Assembly: GCA_020631815.1 (NCBI GenBank)
Contig: JACKGW010000019.1
Span: 1-37,045 of the forward strand
Reading direction: 5' to 3'
DNA from: Planctomycetota bacterium
GTDB lineage: Bacteria > Planctomycetota > PLA2 > JAEUHO01
Length of the DNA stretch: 37,045 bases
The number at the start of each line of letters is the position of its first letter. Within the stretch, counting starts at the first letter, position 1. A program made the translations under genes and the position numbers. Shown in pieces: positions 1 through 6,814 of the stretch. The notes beneath the pieces are model-generated. The model did not search any database. It was not told where the DNA came from and saw only the letters and a list, made by a program, of their open reading frames with translations.

Positions 1-2
1 CC

Positions 3-743
3 TACGAGATGGCCCAGGCCGCGTTCGACATCGCCGAGCGTCTCCAGACGCCGGTGTTCGTGCTCACGGACCTCGATCTGGGCATGAACCTCTGGATGGC
101 CGAGCCCTTCGCCTACCCCGAGGGCGGCATCGATCGCGGCAAGGTGCTCGACGAGAAGGGCCTGGCCGAGGTCGAGGACTGGGGTCGCTACAAGGATGTC
201 GACGGCGACGGCATCCCGTGGCGCACGCTCCCGGGCACGCCCGGCGGCAAGGGCGCGTTCTTCACGCGCGGCAGCGGCCACGACGAGTACGCCCGCTACA
301 GCGAGTCCGGCGAGGTCTACGCCAACAACGTCGACCGCCTGACGCGCAAGCTGGCCGGCGCGGCATCCCTCGTGCCTCACCCGCACGACAGCGGCGACGG
401 CGTGGCGGTCGGCATCCTGGCCTACGGCACCAGCCACCACGCGGTGACGGAGGCGCGCGACCAGCTCGCCGCCGAGGACGACATCGCCACCGACTACCTG
501 CGGGTGCGGGGCTTCCCGTTCGCGGACTCCATCACGTCGTGGGTCGAGAACCACGAGGTCGTCTACGTCGTCGAGCAGAACCGCGACGGGCAGATGCTCC
601 AGCTCTTGAAGCTCGAGCTGCCGGCGGAGCTGCAGGGGCGGCTGCGCTCGGTGCGCTACTACGAGGGTCTTCCGTTGGACGCGCGCACCGTGAGCGACGC
701 GATCCGCGCGGCCGAGTCGGACCGCGCCAAGGGAGGTGCGTGA
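3..743 (+). CDS. korA: 2-oxoglutarate:ferredoxin oxidoreductase alpha subunit, C-terminal part (5' end outside window)
   Basis: The reading frame is open from the first bases and has no start of its own, so this is the last roughly 245 residues of a longer protein. The segment VFVLTDLDLGMNLWM is typical of the pyrimidine-binding subunit of KorA-type 2-oxoacid:ferredoxin oxidoreductases. It is followed by a transketolase-C-like region containing VVYVVEQNRDGQMLQLLK. With the beta subunit it would oxidise 2-oxoglutarate, or a related 2-oxoacid, plus CoA to the acyl-CoA and CO2, passing electrons to ferredoxin. The stop codon overlaps the korB start (TGATG), which points to translational coupling. 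The exact 2-oxoacid substrate is inferred from family resemblance only. Confidence 0.88.
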   Translation, partial: YEMAQAAFDIAERLQTPVFVLTDLDLGMNLWMAEPFAYPEGGIDRGKVLDEKGLAEVEDWGRYKDVDGDGIPWRTLPGTPGGKGAFFTRGSGHDEYARYSESGEVYANNVDRLTRKLAGAASLVPHPHDSGDGVAVGILAYGTSHHAVTEARDQLAAEDDIATDYLRVRGFPFADSITSWVENHEVVYVVEQNRDGQMLQLLKLELPAELQGRLRSVRYYEGLPLDARTVSDAIRAAESDRAKGGA

Positions 744-1804
744 TGGCCGACGTCGAGACGCAAGAGGCTCCGGCCCGCGGGCCCAAGTCCAACCGCATCG
801 GCCTCCAGGTCGCCGACTACAAGGGCCAGCCCAGCACGCTGTGCAAGGGTTGCGGCCACGACGTCATCACGAACACGATCGTGTCGGCGTTCTACGAGAT
901 GTCCGTCGAGCCGCACCGGGTGGCCAAGCTGTCGGGCATCGGCTGCAGCTCGAAGACGCCCGCGTACTTCCTGAACCAGGCGTGGGGCTTCAACTCCGTG
1001 CATGGACGCATGCCGTCGGTCGCGACGGGGGCGGCGCTTGCCAACCGCTCGCTCGTGCAGATCGGCGTCTCGGGTGACGGCGACACGGCGTCCATCGGCC
1101 TCGGTCAGTTCATGCACGCCGTGCGCCGCAACATCCCGATCGTCTACATCGTCGAGAACAACGGCGTGTACGGCCTCACGAAGGGCCAGTTCAGTGCCAC
1201 GGCCGACGAGGGCAGCAAGCTCAAGAACGGCTCCATCAACGAGCTTCCGCCGATCGACCTCTGCGCCGTCGCGCTGGACCTGGGCTGCGGCTTCGTCGCG
1301 CGCTCGTTCTCGGCCGACCGCAAGCAGCTGCTCGAGCTGCTGAAGGCCGCCATCGCCTACCCGGGCACGGCCGTGCTCGACGTCCTCAGCCCCTGTGTCA
1401 CCTTCAACAACCACGAAGGCTCGACCAAGTCCTACGACTACGGGCGCGACCACGAGGGGCGTGTGCACGAGCTGGGCTTCGTCCCGTCCTGGGACGTTCC
1501 GGACACCACCTTCAAGGAAGGTGAGCACGTCGAGGTGCCGATGCCCGATGGTGGTTCGGTGTGGATCCGTCGCCTCGACGAGTCCATGCACGACCCGCGC
1601 GACAAGGTGGCCGCCGAGCGCCTGCTGCGTGAGGACCGCGACGACCACTCGCGCTTCCTGACGGGGCTCTTCTACTTCAACCCCGACACGCCCCCGATGG
1701 CGGACGAGATGCACGTGGCCGACGAGCCGCTGTGGAACATGCCGCTCTCGCGCCTGCGCCCCGACGCCGCCGCCCTCGACGCGATCAACGAGTCGCTGCG
1801 CTAA
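743..1804 (+). CDS. korB: 2-oxoglutarate:ferredoxin oxidoreductase beta subunit
   Basis: The 353-residue protein is a normal length for KorB. The thiamine diphosphate/Mg site is visible as GDGD (residues 111-114) followed by NN (139-140) in IVYIVENNGVYGLTKGQ. Cysteines likely to hold the [4Fe-4S] cluster are C34 and C37 (CKGCGH), C68 (SGIGCSSK) and C218 (SPCVTFNNHEG). The ATG at 743 shares one base with the korA stop and has GGGAGG just upstream. The subunit carries the catalytic cofactor and passes electrons to ferredoxin, as in two-subunit KorAB enzymes used in an aerobic or reductive TCA cycle. A pyruvate- or branched-chain-specific relative cannot be excluded from sequence alone. Confidence 0.92.
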   Translation: MADVETQEAPARGPKSNRIGLQVADYKGQPSTLCKGCGHDVITNTIVSAFYEMSVEPHRVAKLSGIGCSSKTPAYFLNQAWGFNSVHGRMPSVATGAALANRSLVQIGVSGDGDTASIGLGQFMHAVRRNIPIVYIVENNGVYGLTKGQFSATADEGSKLKNGSINELPPIDLCAVALDLGCGFVARSFSADRKQLLELLKAAIAYPGTAVLDVLSPCVTFNNHEGSTKSYDYGRDHEGRVHELGFVPSWDVPDTTFKEGEHVEVPMPDGGSVWIRRLDESMHDPRDKVAAERLLREDRDDHSRFLTGLFYFNPDTPPMADEMHVADEPLWNMPLSRLRPDAAALDAINESLR

Positions 1805-1819
1805 GAGCAGGCGCGCGGA

Positions 1820-2014
1820 GGTGTCTGAACCGGCGCAGCAGAGCGAAGCGACGCGGGGCGCCGGGTCTGACACCTAGCGCGACGCTCGCGGACGGGAACG
1901 CGCTCTCGCATCGTCAGGCCAGGGGCACCTCCCCAGGCGAACGCGACTTGGCGGAGCCAGACCCGGACGCCTCGCGTTGCCGCTGCGCGGCGCCGCAGCG
2001 CCGGATCAGGCACC
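1820..2014 (+). repeat. Four-arm dispersed repeat, copy A (two-hairpin type)
   Basis: Four related arms alternate in orientation. Arm 1 is GGTGTCTGAACCGGCG (1820-1835). Arm 2 reads GGTGTCAGACCCGGCG on the minus strand (1859-1874). Arm 3 is GGAGCCAGACCCGG (1953-1966). Arm 4 reads GGTGCCTGATCCGG on the minus strand (2001-2014). Arms 1/2 and arms 3/4 can each fold into an imperfect hairpin, spanning 55 and 62 bp. The element begins 15 nt past the korB stop. Copy B at 20889-21087 has the same arms and nearly the same geometry (56 and 63 bp). Its mobility or function is not known from the sequence. Confidence 0.8.
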
Positions 2015-2050
2015 TGCCGAGCACCCCCGCCCATGACGGGTAGGAGACGT

Positions 2051-2083
2051 CCTGCGGCGTAGCCTGCGCGGCTACACCGCAGG
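2051..2083 (+). other. Strong intergenic hairpin before the lipoprotein gene
   Basis: CCTGCGG-c-GTAGCC, a 5-nt loop (tgcgc), then GGCTAC-a-CCGCAGG gives a 13-bp stem with one C/A mismatch. There is no T-tract after it, so it is not a classical intrinsic terminator. It ends 26 nt before the ATG of the next gene and just upstream of that gene's GGGAGGG ribosome binding site. It could end korAB transcription, protect an mRNA end or affect translation of the lipoprotein gene. Confidence 0.55.
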
Positions 2084-2109
2084 GATCGTTCCGGTCCCGG
2101 GAGGGCTGC

Positions 2110-3609
2110 ATGCTTCACGTCGGATCCCGCGCGCTCGTGGCGTTGGTGCTCGCTCTGGGTCTTGGTGCGTGTGGCGGTGGGGGCGGCGGTACGCCGACCG
2201 ACCCGCGCGGCACGTTCGACGTGGTGGCGCTCGAGGGCGAGACCCTCCCCGGTCCCACGCTCGGCGAGGTCGGCGAGCTGCCCACGGGTGGCGGCTCGGG
2301 CGATCCCGTCATGGCGCTGGCGACGGGTGGGTGGAGCGCGGCCGTGGTCCCCACGACCAACGGCAGCGTGCCGTGGATCGTGATGGTGCTCGATCCGTCG
2401 GGCACGCAGGTCGAGGCGCTGGCCGCAGGCGCCCTCGTCCCGACGCTGGTCGACGGGACCATGGACGCTGTCACGCGGCTCTGGATCACTGGAGACGGCC
2501 ACGTACTCGCCTACGTGGCCATCGCCGGCAACACGGAGGGGCGCACGTGGGCTCTGGTGTCCGTCGAGGTGGCTGGCGGAACCGCCGGGGCTCCCGTGCA
2601 CCTCGCCTCCGAGTTCACGGGGCTCGTCTCCGTGTCGTTGCCGGGTTCCATGCGCAGCCTCGACCCGGCCGACGTGATCGTGGACGACAACGGGCGGGCC
2701 TGGTTCCTGGCGCACAACGACAGCGACGACCCCGTGCTGCTCAGCGCTCCCGTCGACGGCAGCTCGCTGTCGGCGCACGCGCGCCCGGGCGACGCGCTGC
2801 CGGGCGCCGTGACGCTCGTGGAGATCAAGTCCTTCGGCGTCGAGCCGGCGGGCACGCGCTTCGCCCTCGTGGCGGGGGCCAGCGATGCCACCGACCGCCT
2901 TGTCACGGGCGTGCCGGGCGGCCTCACCTACGACCAGGTGGGGGCCACGGGTGACACGCTTTTTGGCGGCGGCGTCATCGCCGAGCTCCACGTCGGCGAT
3001 CCCCTGATCGTCTATGGCGGCAACAACGTCGTCTGGCATGCTCGCGGCTCGCTGTCGGCCAACGACGACCTGCTGCTGCTCGCCAGCCCGCTGGCCGGCG
3101 AGATCCTCGCCCGTCGTGGGGGCGCCGCCGCGTCCACGGGGGGCGGCACGTTCGGGACGTTGCGTCTGCTCGAGCAAGAGTCCGACGCCACCATCCCCTA
3201 CTTCGCCGCCAGCGTGATCGGCTCGGGCAACGGCATCACGTTCGCCCTGTACGGCGTCACGTCGCCGACCGAGGCGGCGGACATCGCCGTGTGGAACGGC
3301 CGGTCGATCGGCGGCACCACGCTCGGTACCACGTTCCCCAGCCTGGATCGCCCACCGCTTCTCGCGGCGGCCCGCAACGGCGATCTGGCGTTCGCCAACG
3401 TCATGACCGACGCGCGATCGGCCGTGTACTGGCTCATCCCCTTCACGGGCTTCATCGGTGCCGCGATCTCCGGCGACAGCACACCCATGGGCGACACGTG
3501 GGGGGCGTTCGCACCGACGGCCTTCGTGACCACGGCCCAGGGCGCCATCCAGTGGCAGGGCCGGCTGGCCACCGCCGGCACGGACGGTCTGTTCCGCTTC
3601 GTGCGCTGA
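2110..3609 (+). CDS. Secreted lipoprotein of unknown function
   Basis: The protein has 499 residues. It starts with a short basic and hydrophobic signal peptide ending in the lipobox LGAC, with lipid-attachment Cys21, followed by a Gly-rich linker (CGGGGGGTPTDP). The rest has no cysteine-rich or enzymatic motif that I recognise. It is rich in short beta-like segments and Gly/Ala/Val, and phrases such as DDNGRAWFLAHNDS and NGRSIGG suggest a beta-propeller-like or repeat-rich extracytoplasmic domain; this fold guess is weak. The ATG at 2110 has GGGAGGG about 5 nt upstream. The gene stands alone between repeat A and a tRNA gene. A similar CGGGG lipoprotein start lies at the far end of the window (36870). 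Confidence 0.75.
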   Translation: MLHVGSRALVALVLALGLGACGGGGGGTPTDPRGTFDVVALEGETLPGPTLGEVGELPTGGGSGDPVMALATGGWSAAVVPTTNGSVPWIVMVLDPSGTQVEALAAGALVPTLVDGTMDAVTRLWITGDGHVLAYVAIAGNTEGRTWALVSVEVAGGTAGAPVHLASEFTGLVSVSLPGSMRSLDPADVIVDDNGRAWFLAHNDSDDPVLLSAPVDGSSLSAHARPGDALPGAVTLVEIKSFGVEPAGTRFALVAGASDATDRLVTGVPGGLTYDQVGATGDTLFGGGVIAELHVGDPLIVYGGNNVVWHARGSLSANDDLLLLASPLAGEILARRGGAAASTGGGTFGTLRLLEQESDATIPYFAASVIGSGNGITFALYGVTSPTEAADIAVWNGRSIGGTTLGTTFPSLDRPPLLAAARNGDLAFANVMTDARSAVYWLIPFTGFIGAAISGDSTPMGDTWGAFAPTAFVTTAQGAIQWQGRLATAGTDGLFRFVR

Positions 3610-3618
3610 TGCCGGGCA

Positions 3619-3632
3619 GGGCGGTTCCGCCC
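3619..3632 (+). terminator. Possible weak terminator after the lipoprotein gene
   Basis: GGGCGG-tt-CCGCCC is a perfect inverted repeat starting 10 nt after the stop codon. It can form a GGGC/GCCC stem with a 6-nt loop. No T-run follows, so intrinsic termination is uncertain. It is the only structure I see between the lipoprotein gene and tRNA-Ser. Confidence 0.3.
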
Positions 3633-3689
3633 CCGCCGCGATGGACGGCGAGGGCGGGGCCGGTATCCTCCCCCCACGAATCCTGGCGC

Positions 3690-3779
3690 GGAGAGGTGGC
3701 CGAGCGGTCGAAGGCGCGCGCTTGGAAAGCGCGTATGCCCGAAAGGGCATCGCAGGTTCAAATCCTGTCCTCTCCGCCA
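3690..3779 (+). tRNA. tRNA-Ser (anticodon GGA)
   Basis: The acceptor arm GGAGAGG (3690-3696) pairs with CCTCTCC (3769-3775), followed by discriminator G and an encoded CCA (3777-3779). The D arm contains TGGCCGAGCGG, typical of class II tRNAs. The anticodon loop TTGGAAA gives anticodon GGA, which reads UCC and UCU. The long variable arm (GCCC-gaaa-GGGC) is diagnostic of Ser-type tRNAs. The T arm has the GGTTCAAATCC signature. At 90 nt including CCA it has the normal tRNA-Ser length. Confidence 0.97.
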
Positions 3780-3798
3780 CTCTTCTCGCGCGACCGCC

Positions 3799-3820
3799 GT
3801 CCTGGGGCTTCGGCCGGGAC
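3799..3820 (+). terminator. Hairpin with UUCG loop downstream of tRNA-Ser
   Basis: GTCCTGGGGC-ttcg-GCCGGGAC can fold into a GC-rich stem capped by a stable C(UUCG)G tetraloop, 20 nt after the tRNA. The T content after it is modest (GCTTGCC). It lies 25 nt ahead of the K+ channel start. It may end the tRNA transcript, but evidence for true termination is weak. Confidence 0.35.
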
Positions 3821-3844
3821 GCTTGCCGCGCTACGCTCCGCGGC

Positions 3845-4924
3845 ATGACGTCGGGAACGCGCATGACCGATGCCATGGCACGCCTCTGGACGTGGCTCAC
3901 GGCCCACCGTCTGCGCACGATCCTCGCCGCGGTCGTGGGCGTGCTGCTGTTCGGCGTCCTCGGCTTCATGATCTTCGGCCAGCTCGGGCCGCTCGATGCG
4001 CTCTACATGTCCGTCATCACGATCTCGACGGTCGGCTACGGCGACTTGGTGAACACCGACGCCGGCAAGCTGTTCACCATCGCCTACATCATGCTGAGCG
4101 TGGTGGTGGGGTCCACCGTCTTCGCCGCGGTTGCCGCGAGCTTTGTCGAGGGGACGCTGCAGAGCGTCCTGGGAAGGAGGAGCATGGCCCGGAAGGTCGA
4201 CGAGCTCTCGGACCACGTGATCCTCTGCGGCTTTGGCCGCTTCGGCCAGCTGACGGCGGCCGAGCTGCACCAGGCCGAAACGCCCTTCGTCGTCATCGAC
4301 AAGGACCCCGGACAGGTCGCGCTGGCCGAGTCCCACGGCGACCTGTCGCTGCAGGCGGACGCCACCGAAGAAGACACCTTGGTCAAGGCCGGCATCGAGC
4401 GCGCGCGCGCCCTTCTGCTGACGCTGCCGACCGATGCCGAGAACGTGTACGTGATCCTCAACGCCCGCGAGCTCAAGCCCAAGCGCAAGGACTTCTGCAT
4501 CGTCGCGCTGGCCCGCGACCGCACGGCGGAGCGCAAGCTGCGCATGGCGGGGGCCACGCACGTCGTCTCGCCCTACACGATCGGCAGCAAGCACATGGCC
4601 CGGCAGATCACGGCGCCGCACCTCGCCCAGGTCATGAGCATGGCCACCGAGGGCGACGGCCTCGAGAAGGTCGGCGTGGGCATGTTCGAGTTCCTCGTGG
4701 ACCCGGGCTCGACGCTCGTGGGTCAGGCGCTGCGCGACAGCCCCGTGCGCCGTGAGTTCGGCGTGATCGTGGTGGCCGTCGTCCATGGTGGCGAGGCGCA
4801 GTTCAACCCCGGGCCCGACTACGTGGTCGAGGGCGGGGACGTCCTGATCGCCGTGGGGCCGCGCGACGGCCTGGCCCGCCTGAAGGACGCGGCGCACCCG
4901 CCTGTACCCGAACAGCATGAGTGA
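3845..4924 (+). CDS. Potassium channel with RCK (TrkA-N/TrkA-C) domains
   Basis: The 359-residue protein has two N-terminal membrane helices (about 24-46 and 74-100) around a pore loop with the K+ selectivity filter TVGYGD (residues 62-67). A cytoplasmic RCK-N domain follows (about 123-240) with a Rossmann turn CGFGRFG (128-134), then an RCK-C domain (about 275-345) ending in GGDVLIAVGP. This is the layout of two-helix, ligand-gated prokaryotic K+ channels of the MthK/Kch-like type, which assemble as tetramers in the inner membrane. I chose the ATG at 3845; a second ATG at 3863 is possible. It overlaps the next gene by 8 bases, so the two are probably co-transcribed. The gating ligand (Ca2+, NAD(H) or other) cannot be read from the sequence. 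Confidence 0.92.
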   Translation: MTSGTRMTDAMARLWTWLTAHRLRTILAAVVGVLLFGVLGFMIFGQLGPLDALYMSVITISTVGYGDLVNTDAGKLFTIAYIMLSVVVGSTVFAAVAASFVEGTLQSVLGRRSMARKVDELSDHVILCGFGRFGQLTAAELHQAETPFVVIDKDPGQVALAESHGDLSLQADATEEDTLVKAGIERARALLLTLPTDAENVYVILNARELKPKRKDFCIVALARDRTAERKLRMAGATHVVSPYTIGSKHMARQITAPHLAQVMSMATEGDGLEKVGVGMFEFLVDPGSTLVGQALRDSPVRREFGVIVVAVVHGGEAQFNPGPDYVVEGGDVLIAVGPRDGLARLKDAAHPPVPEQHE

Positions 4925-5888
4925 GAGCCCGTCGGAGCCGCGGGTCGACTGGGCGTCCGCGGCGCGCGTCGCCTGCGGGGCGCTGCTCATCGCCTGCGCG
5001 CCCTTGCTCGTGAAGAACGTGGTGCCCGACCCCTTGGGGCCCGCGGCGTGCTGTTTCTGGCGCACGTCGCTCGGAGGGCTTGCGCTGGCCGCGTTCGCGC
5101 TGGTGCGCGGTTCCTCGCTACGTGTCAGCCGTCCCGTGGCCGGCCTTGCCGTGCTGGCCGGCGTCTTCTTCGCATTGGACCTCGTGATGTGGCACGAAGC
5201 GATCCGCATCATGACGCGTGCGGGCGCCGGGCTGGCCACGGTCCTCGCGAACACGCAGGTGGTGTGGGTTGCGCTCGTGGGGGCCTTCGTGCTTCGCGAA
5301 GGCGGCGGGTGGAAGCTGGCGGTGGGCGTGGCCTCGGCCGTGTTGGGCGTGTCGTTCATCGCCGGGCTGTGGACGCCCGCGGGCTTGCCCGGTGTCCCGA
5401 CCGTGGGCCTCTTGCTCGGGCTCGCCACCGGCGTCTGGTACGCGAGCTTCCTGCTCACCCTGCGCAGGGCCCAGCGTCGAGCGGAAGCCCCCTCGACGGT
5501 GGCACTCATGACCTGGGCCTCGCTGGCGACCGCCGTCGTGTCGGGCGTCGTCGCCCTCGTGCGCGACGAGCCGATGCGCGTGGAAGGGGCCAGCGCGTGG
5601 GGGTCGGTCCTCGGCCTCGCGCTGGTCGTCCAAGCCCTGGCCTGGTGGCTGCTGACGCGAAATCTCTCGCGCATCCCCGCTGCCCTGGGGGCCCTGCTGC
5701 TGCTCTTGCAGCCGACCTTCGCGACGCTGGGCGGAGTCGCCTTCTACGGCGAACGCCTGACGGTCTACGAGGTCGTGGGGGCGGCGCTGATCCTGCTGGG
5801 GATCTACCTGGGCGCCGTGGCGCGCCGACGGGGCTCGCGGTCTGGAGGACGGCCACGGCGTCCCGAAGACATCGGAAGGAGCTCTTAG
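4917..5888 (+). CDS. EamA/DMT-family permease
   Basis: This 323-residue, strongly hydrophobic protein has about ten membrane helices in two repeated halves, the hallmark of the drug/metabolite transporter superfamily. The end of each EamA repeat is recognisable: ANTQVVWVALVGAFVLREG in the first half and LLLLQPTFATLGGVAFYGE in the second. The substrate is unknown; family members export amino acids, nucleobases or other small metabolites. The ATG at 4917 overlaps the K+ channel stop region. The last 18 or so residues (RSGGRPRRPEDIGRSS and the preceding few) are encoded on the strand opposite the SRP RNA gene, so this basic tail is constrained by RNA sequence and may not matter for transport. 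Confidence 0.88.
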   Translation: MSESPSEPRVDWASAARVACGALLIACAPLLVKNVVPDPLGPAACCFWRTSLGGLALAAFALVRGSSLRVSRPVAGLAVLAGVFFALDLVMWHEAIRIMTRAGAGLATVLANTQVVWVALVGAFVLREGGGWKLAVGVASAVLGVSFIAGLWTPAGLPGVPTVGLLLGLATGVWYASFLLTLRRAQRRAEAPSTVALMTWASLATAVVSGVVALVRDEPMRVEGASAWGSVLGLALVVQALAWWLLTRNLSRIPAALGALLLLLQPTFATLGGVAFYGERLTVYEVVGAALILLGIYLGAVARRRGSRSGGRPRRPEDIGRSS

Positions 5889-5963
5889 GGCTGCTTCCTT
5901 CCGGACCTGACCCGATTCGAGGCCACCGACCCCTCGGACCGTGACCGTCCTCCAGAGCGCGAG
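5833..5963 (-). ncRNA. ffs: 4.5S signal recognition particle RNA
   Basis: Read on the minus strand, 5912-5889 gives the nearly invariant SRP domain IV core GGTCAGG-tcCGGAAGGAAGCAGCC. The outer ends pair over about 23 bp: CTCGCG-c-TCTGGAGGACGG near 5963-5941 with CCGTCCTCCAGA-c-CGCGAG near 5850-5833. This closes the long rod typical of bacterial small SRP RNA. The approximately 131-nt span is a little longer than the E. coli RNA, and the ends are approximate. It binds Ffh and targets membrane proteins for co-translational insertion. Its 3' half is antisense to the end of the EamA permease gene. Confidence 0.93.
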
Positions 5964-5970
5964 GGGCCGG

Positions 5971-5976
5971 AGTCTA
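5971..5976 (-). promoter_or_regulatory. Candidate -10 element for the SRP RNA
   Basis: On the minus strand TAGACT lies 7 nt ahead of the inferred 5' end of the SRP RNA, which is a good -10 position. No clear -35 box is visible at 16-18 nt spacing. Confidence 0.3.
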
Positions 5977-6296
5977 CCTGCGTCCCCCTCACCTGCCCGT
6001 CCCGTCAGGGGTGCCGGGCGCGGGCGACTGCCGCCCGGGGCGCGGGGGGCTGCCGGGGGGACGGTGCCAACCCGGTGCGGGGGTGCCTCGGGGCACGCGG
6101 TGTCACGTCGCGCGCGGAGGGCCCACCAGGGCTGCGGGTGAGGCCGTCGCCTGGGGCGCGCGTTCGTCACCTGTCAGCATGCCGCAAGTCCTTTTCAGAA
6201 AGGGAGTTGCGCGCCGGGCGGAGGCCCGGCCTCGAGGTCGCCCCGGGGCAGGCTGTGGGGCGTAAGGGTGGCCGGGTGGAATTCGGTAGTTCCCAA

Positions 6297-6323
6297 TTGT
6301 CAGCCGGTGTCACAGAGTGTAAT
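6297..6323 (+). promoter_or_regulatory. Candidate sigma-70 promoter of the dcw cluster
   Basis: TTGTCA (6297-6302) and TGTAAT (6318-6323) are separated by 15 bp; reading the -10 as GTAATT makes the spacing 16. They lie in the most AT-rich patch of the intergenic region, and the inferred start is about 30 nt ahead of the mraZ GTG. The spacing is slightly short, so this is a moderate candidate. Confidence 0.42.
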
Positions 6324-6358
6324 TTCCGGTCTCCAAGCGGAGGGAGGCGTAGCCAACC

Positions 6359-6814
6359 GTGGACGTGTTGCCGTTCGTGGGCCAGCGGGACCACCGTCTC
6401 GATCCAAAGGATCGGGTGGTCATCCCTGCCGCCTTCGCGAACGCCATCCGCGACCACCACGGCGGACGCCTCTATCTGGTCCCCAGCGCCGACGTCCCGT
6501 GCATCGAGGCCTATCCGGCGCGGACCTACGAGCAGGAGGCATCCCAGCAGGTGCCCAGTCGCTTCGCCGGCGACCAGCGCGGCCGGCGGCTCTTCTTCCA
6601 CAACGCCGAGCCCGTCGACCTCAAGGGCCCCGGACGCATCACCATCCCCGAGCGTCTGCGTCGCTACTTCCCGCAAGGGATCGTGCGCATCGCCGGGATG
6701 AACACCTACCTCGAGCTGTGGGACCCGGATGCGTGGGAGAAGCACCTCGGCGATGCGTCGTCGTGCCTTCCGCTGCCGGACTCCGGCTCTGGGCATGAAC
6801 CCCGCGCGGAATGA
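6359..6814 (+). CDS. mraZ: MraZ, dcw-cluster transcriptional regulator
   Basis: The 151-residue protein is the usual MraZ size. It has two SpoVT/AbrB-like swapped-hairpin halves, each with the family signature: RLDPKDRVVIPAAF near the N-terminus and KGPGRITIPERLRRYF in the second half. MraZ proteins form ring-like oligomers, bind DNA upstream of mraZ and repress or tune the cluster. The start is a GTG at 6359, preceded by GGAGGG about 14 nt upstream, a somewhat long spacing. It is the first gene of the cell wall/division cluster, and its end overlaps rsmH by ATGA. The GGGTGG pair at 6266-6279 is a possible but unproven MraZ site. Confidence 0.93.
   Translation: MDVLPFVGQRDHRLDPKDRVVIPAAFANAIRDHHGGRLYLVPSADVPCIEAYPARTYEQEASQQVPSRFAGDQRGRRLFFHNAEPVDLKGPGRITIPERLRRYFPQGIVRIAGMNTYLELWDPDAWEKHLGDASSCLPLPDSGSGHEPRAE

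Larger units (their letters stand above)
5964..6358. other. Divergent intergenic region between ffs and mraZ
   Basis: This 395-bp stretch has no gene that I can support. It should hold the promoters for the leftward SRP RNA and the rightward dcw cluster. I see two adjacent hairpins. The first is CCTTT-tcag-AAAGG (6190-6203), flanked by CGCAA/TTGCG. The second is GCCGGGC-ggag-GCCCGGC (6213-6230). GGGTGG occurs twice at 8-bp spacing (6266-6271, 6274-6279). The last 70 bases are clearly more AT-rich than the surroundings, as expected for a promoter. Confidence 0.5.

Noticed and set aside
1801..3969. Long minus-strand frame across repeat A, the lipoprotein gene and tRNA-Ser
   Set aside because: It would run antisense through a tRNA gene and a lipoprotein with a clear signal peptide; the composition is not protein-like.
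6266..6279. Classical MraZ box repeats
   Set aside because: GGGTGG occurs twice at 8-bp period, whereas the described enteric MraZ boxes have three copies of a TGGG-type motif at 10-bp period; too weak to annotate as a site.
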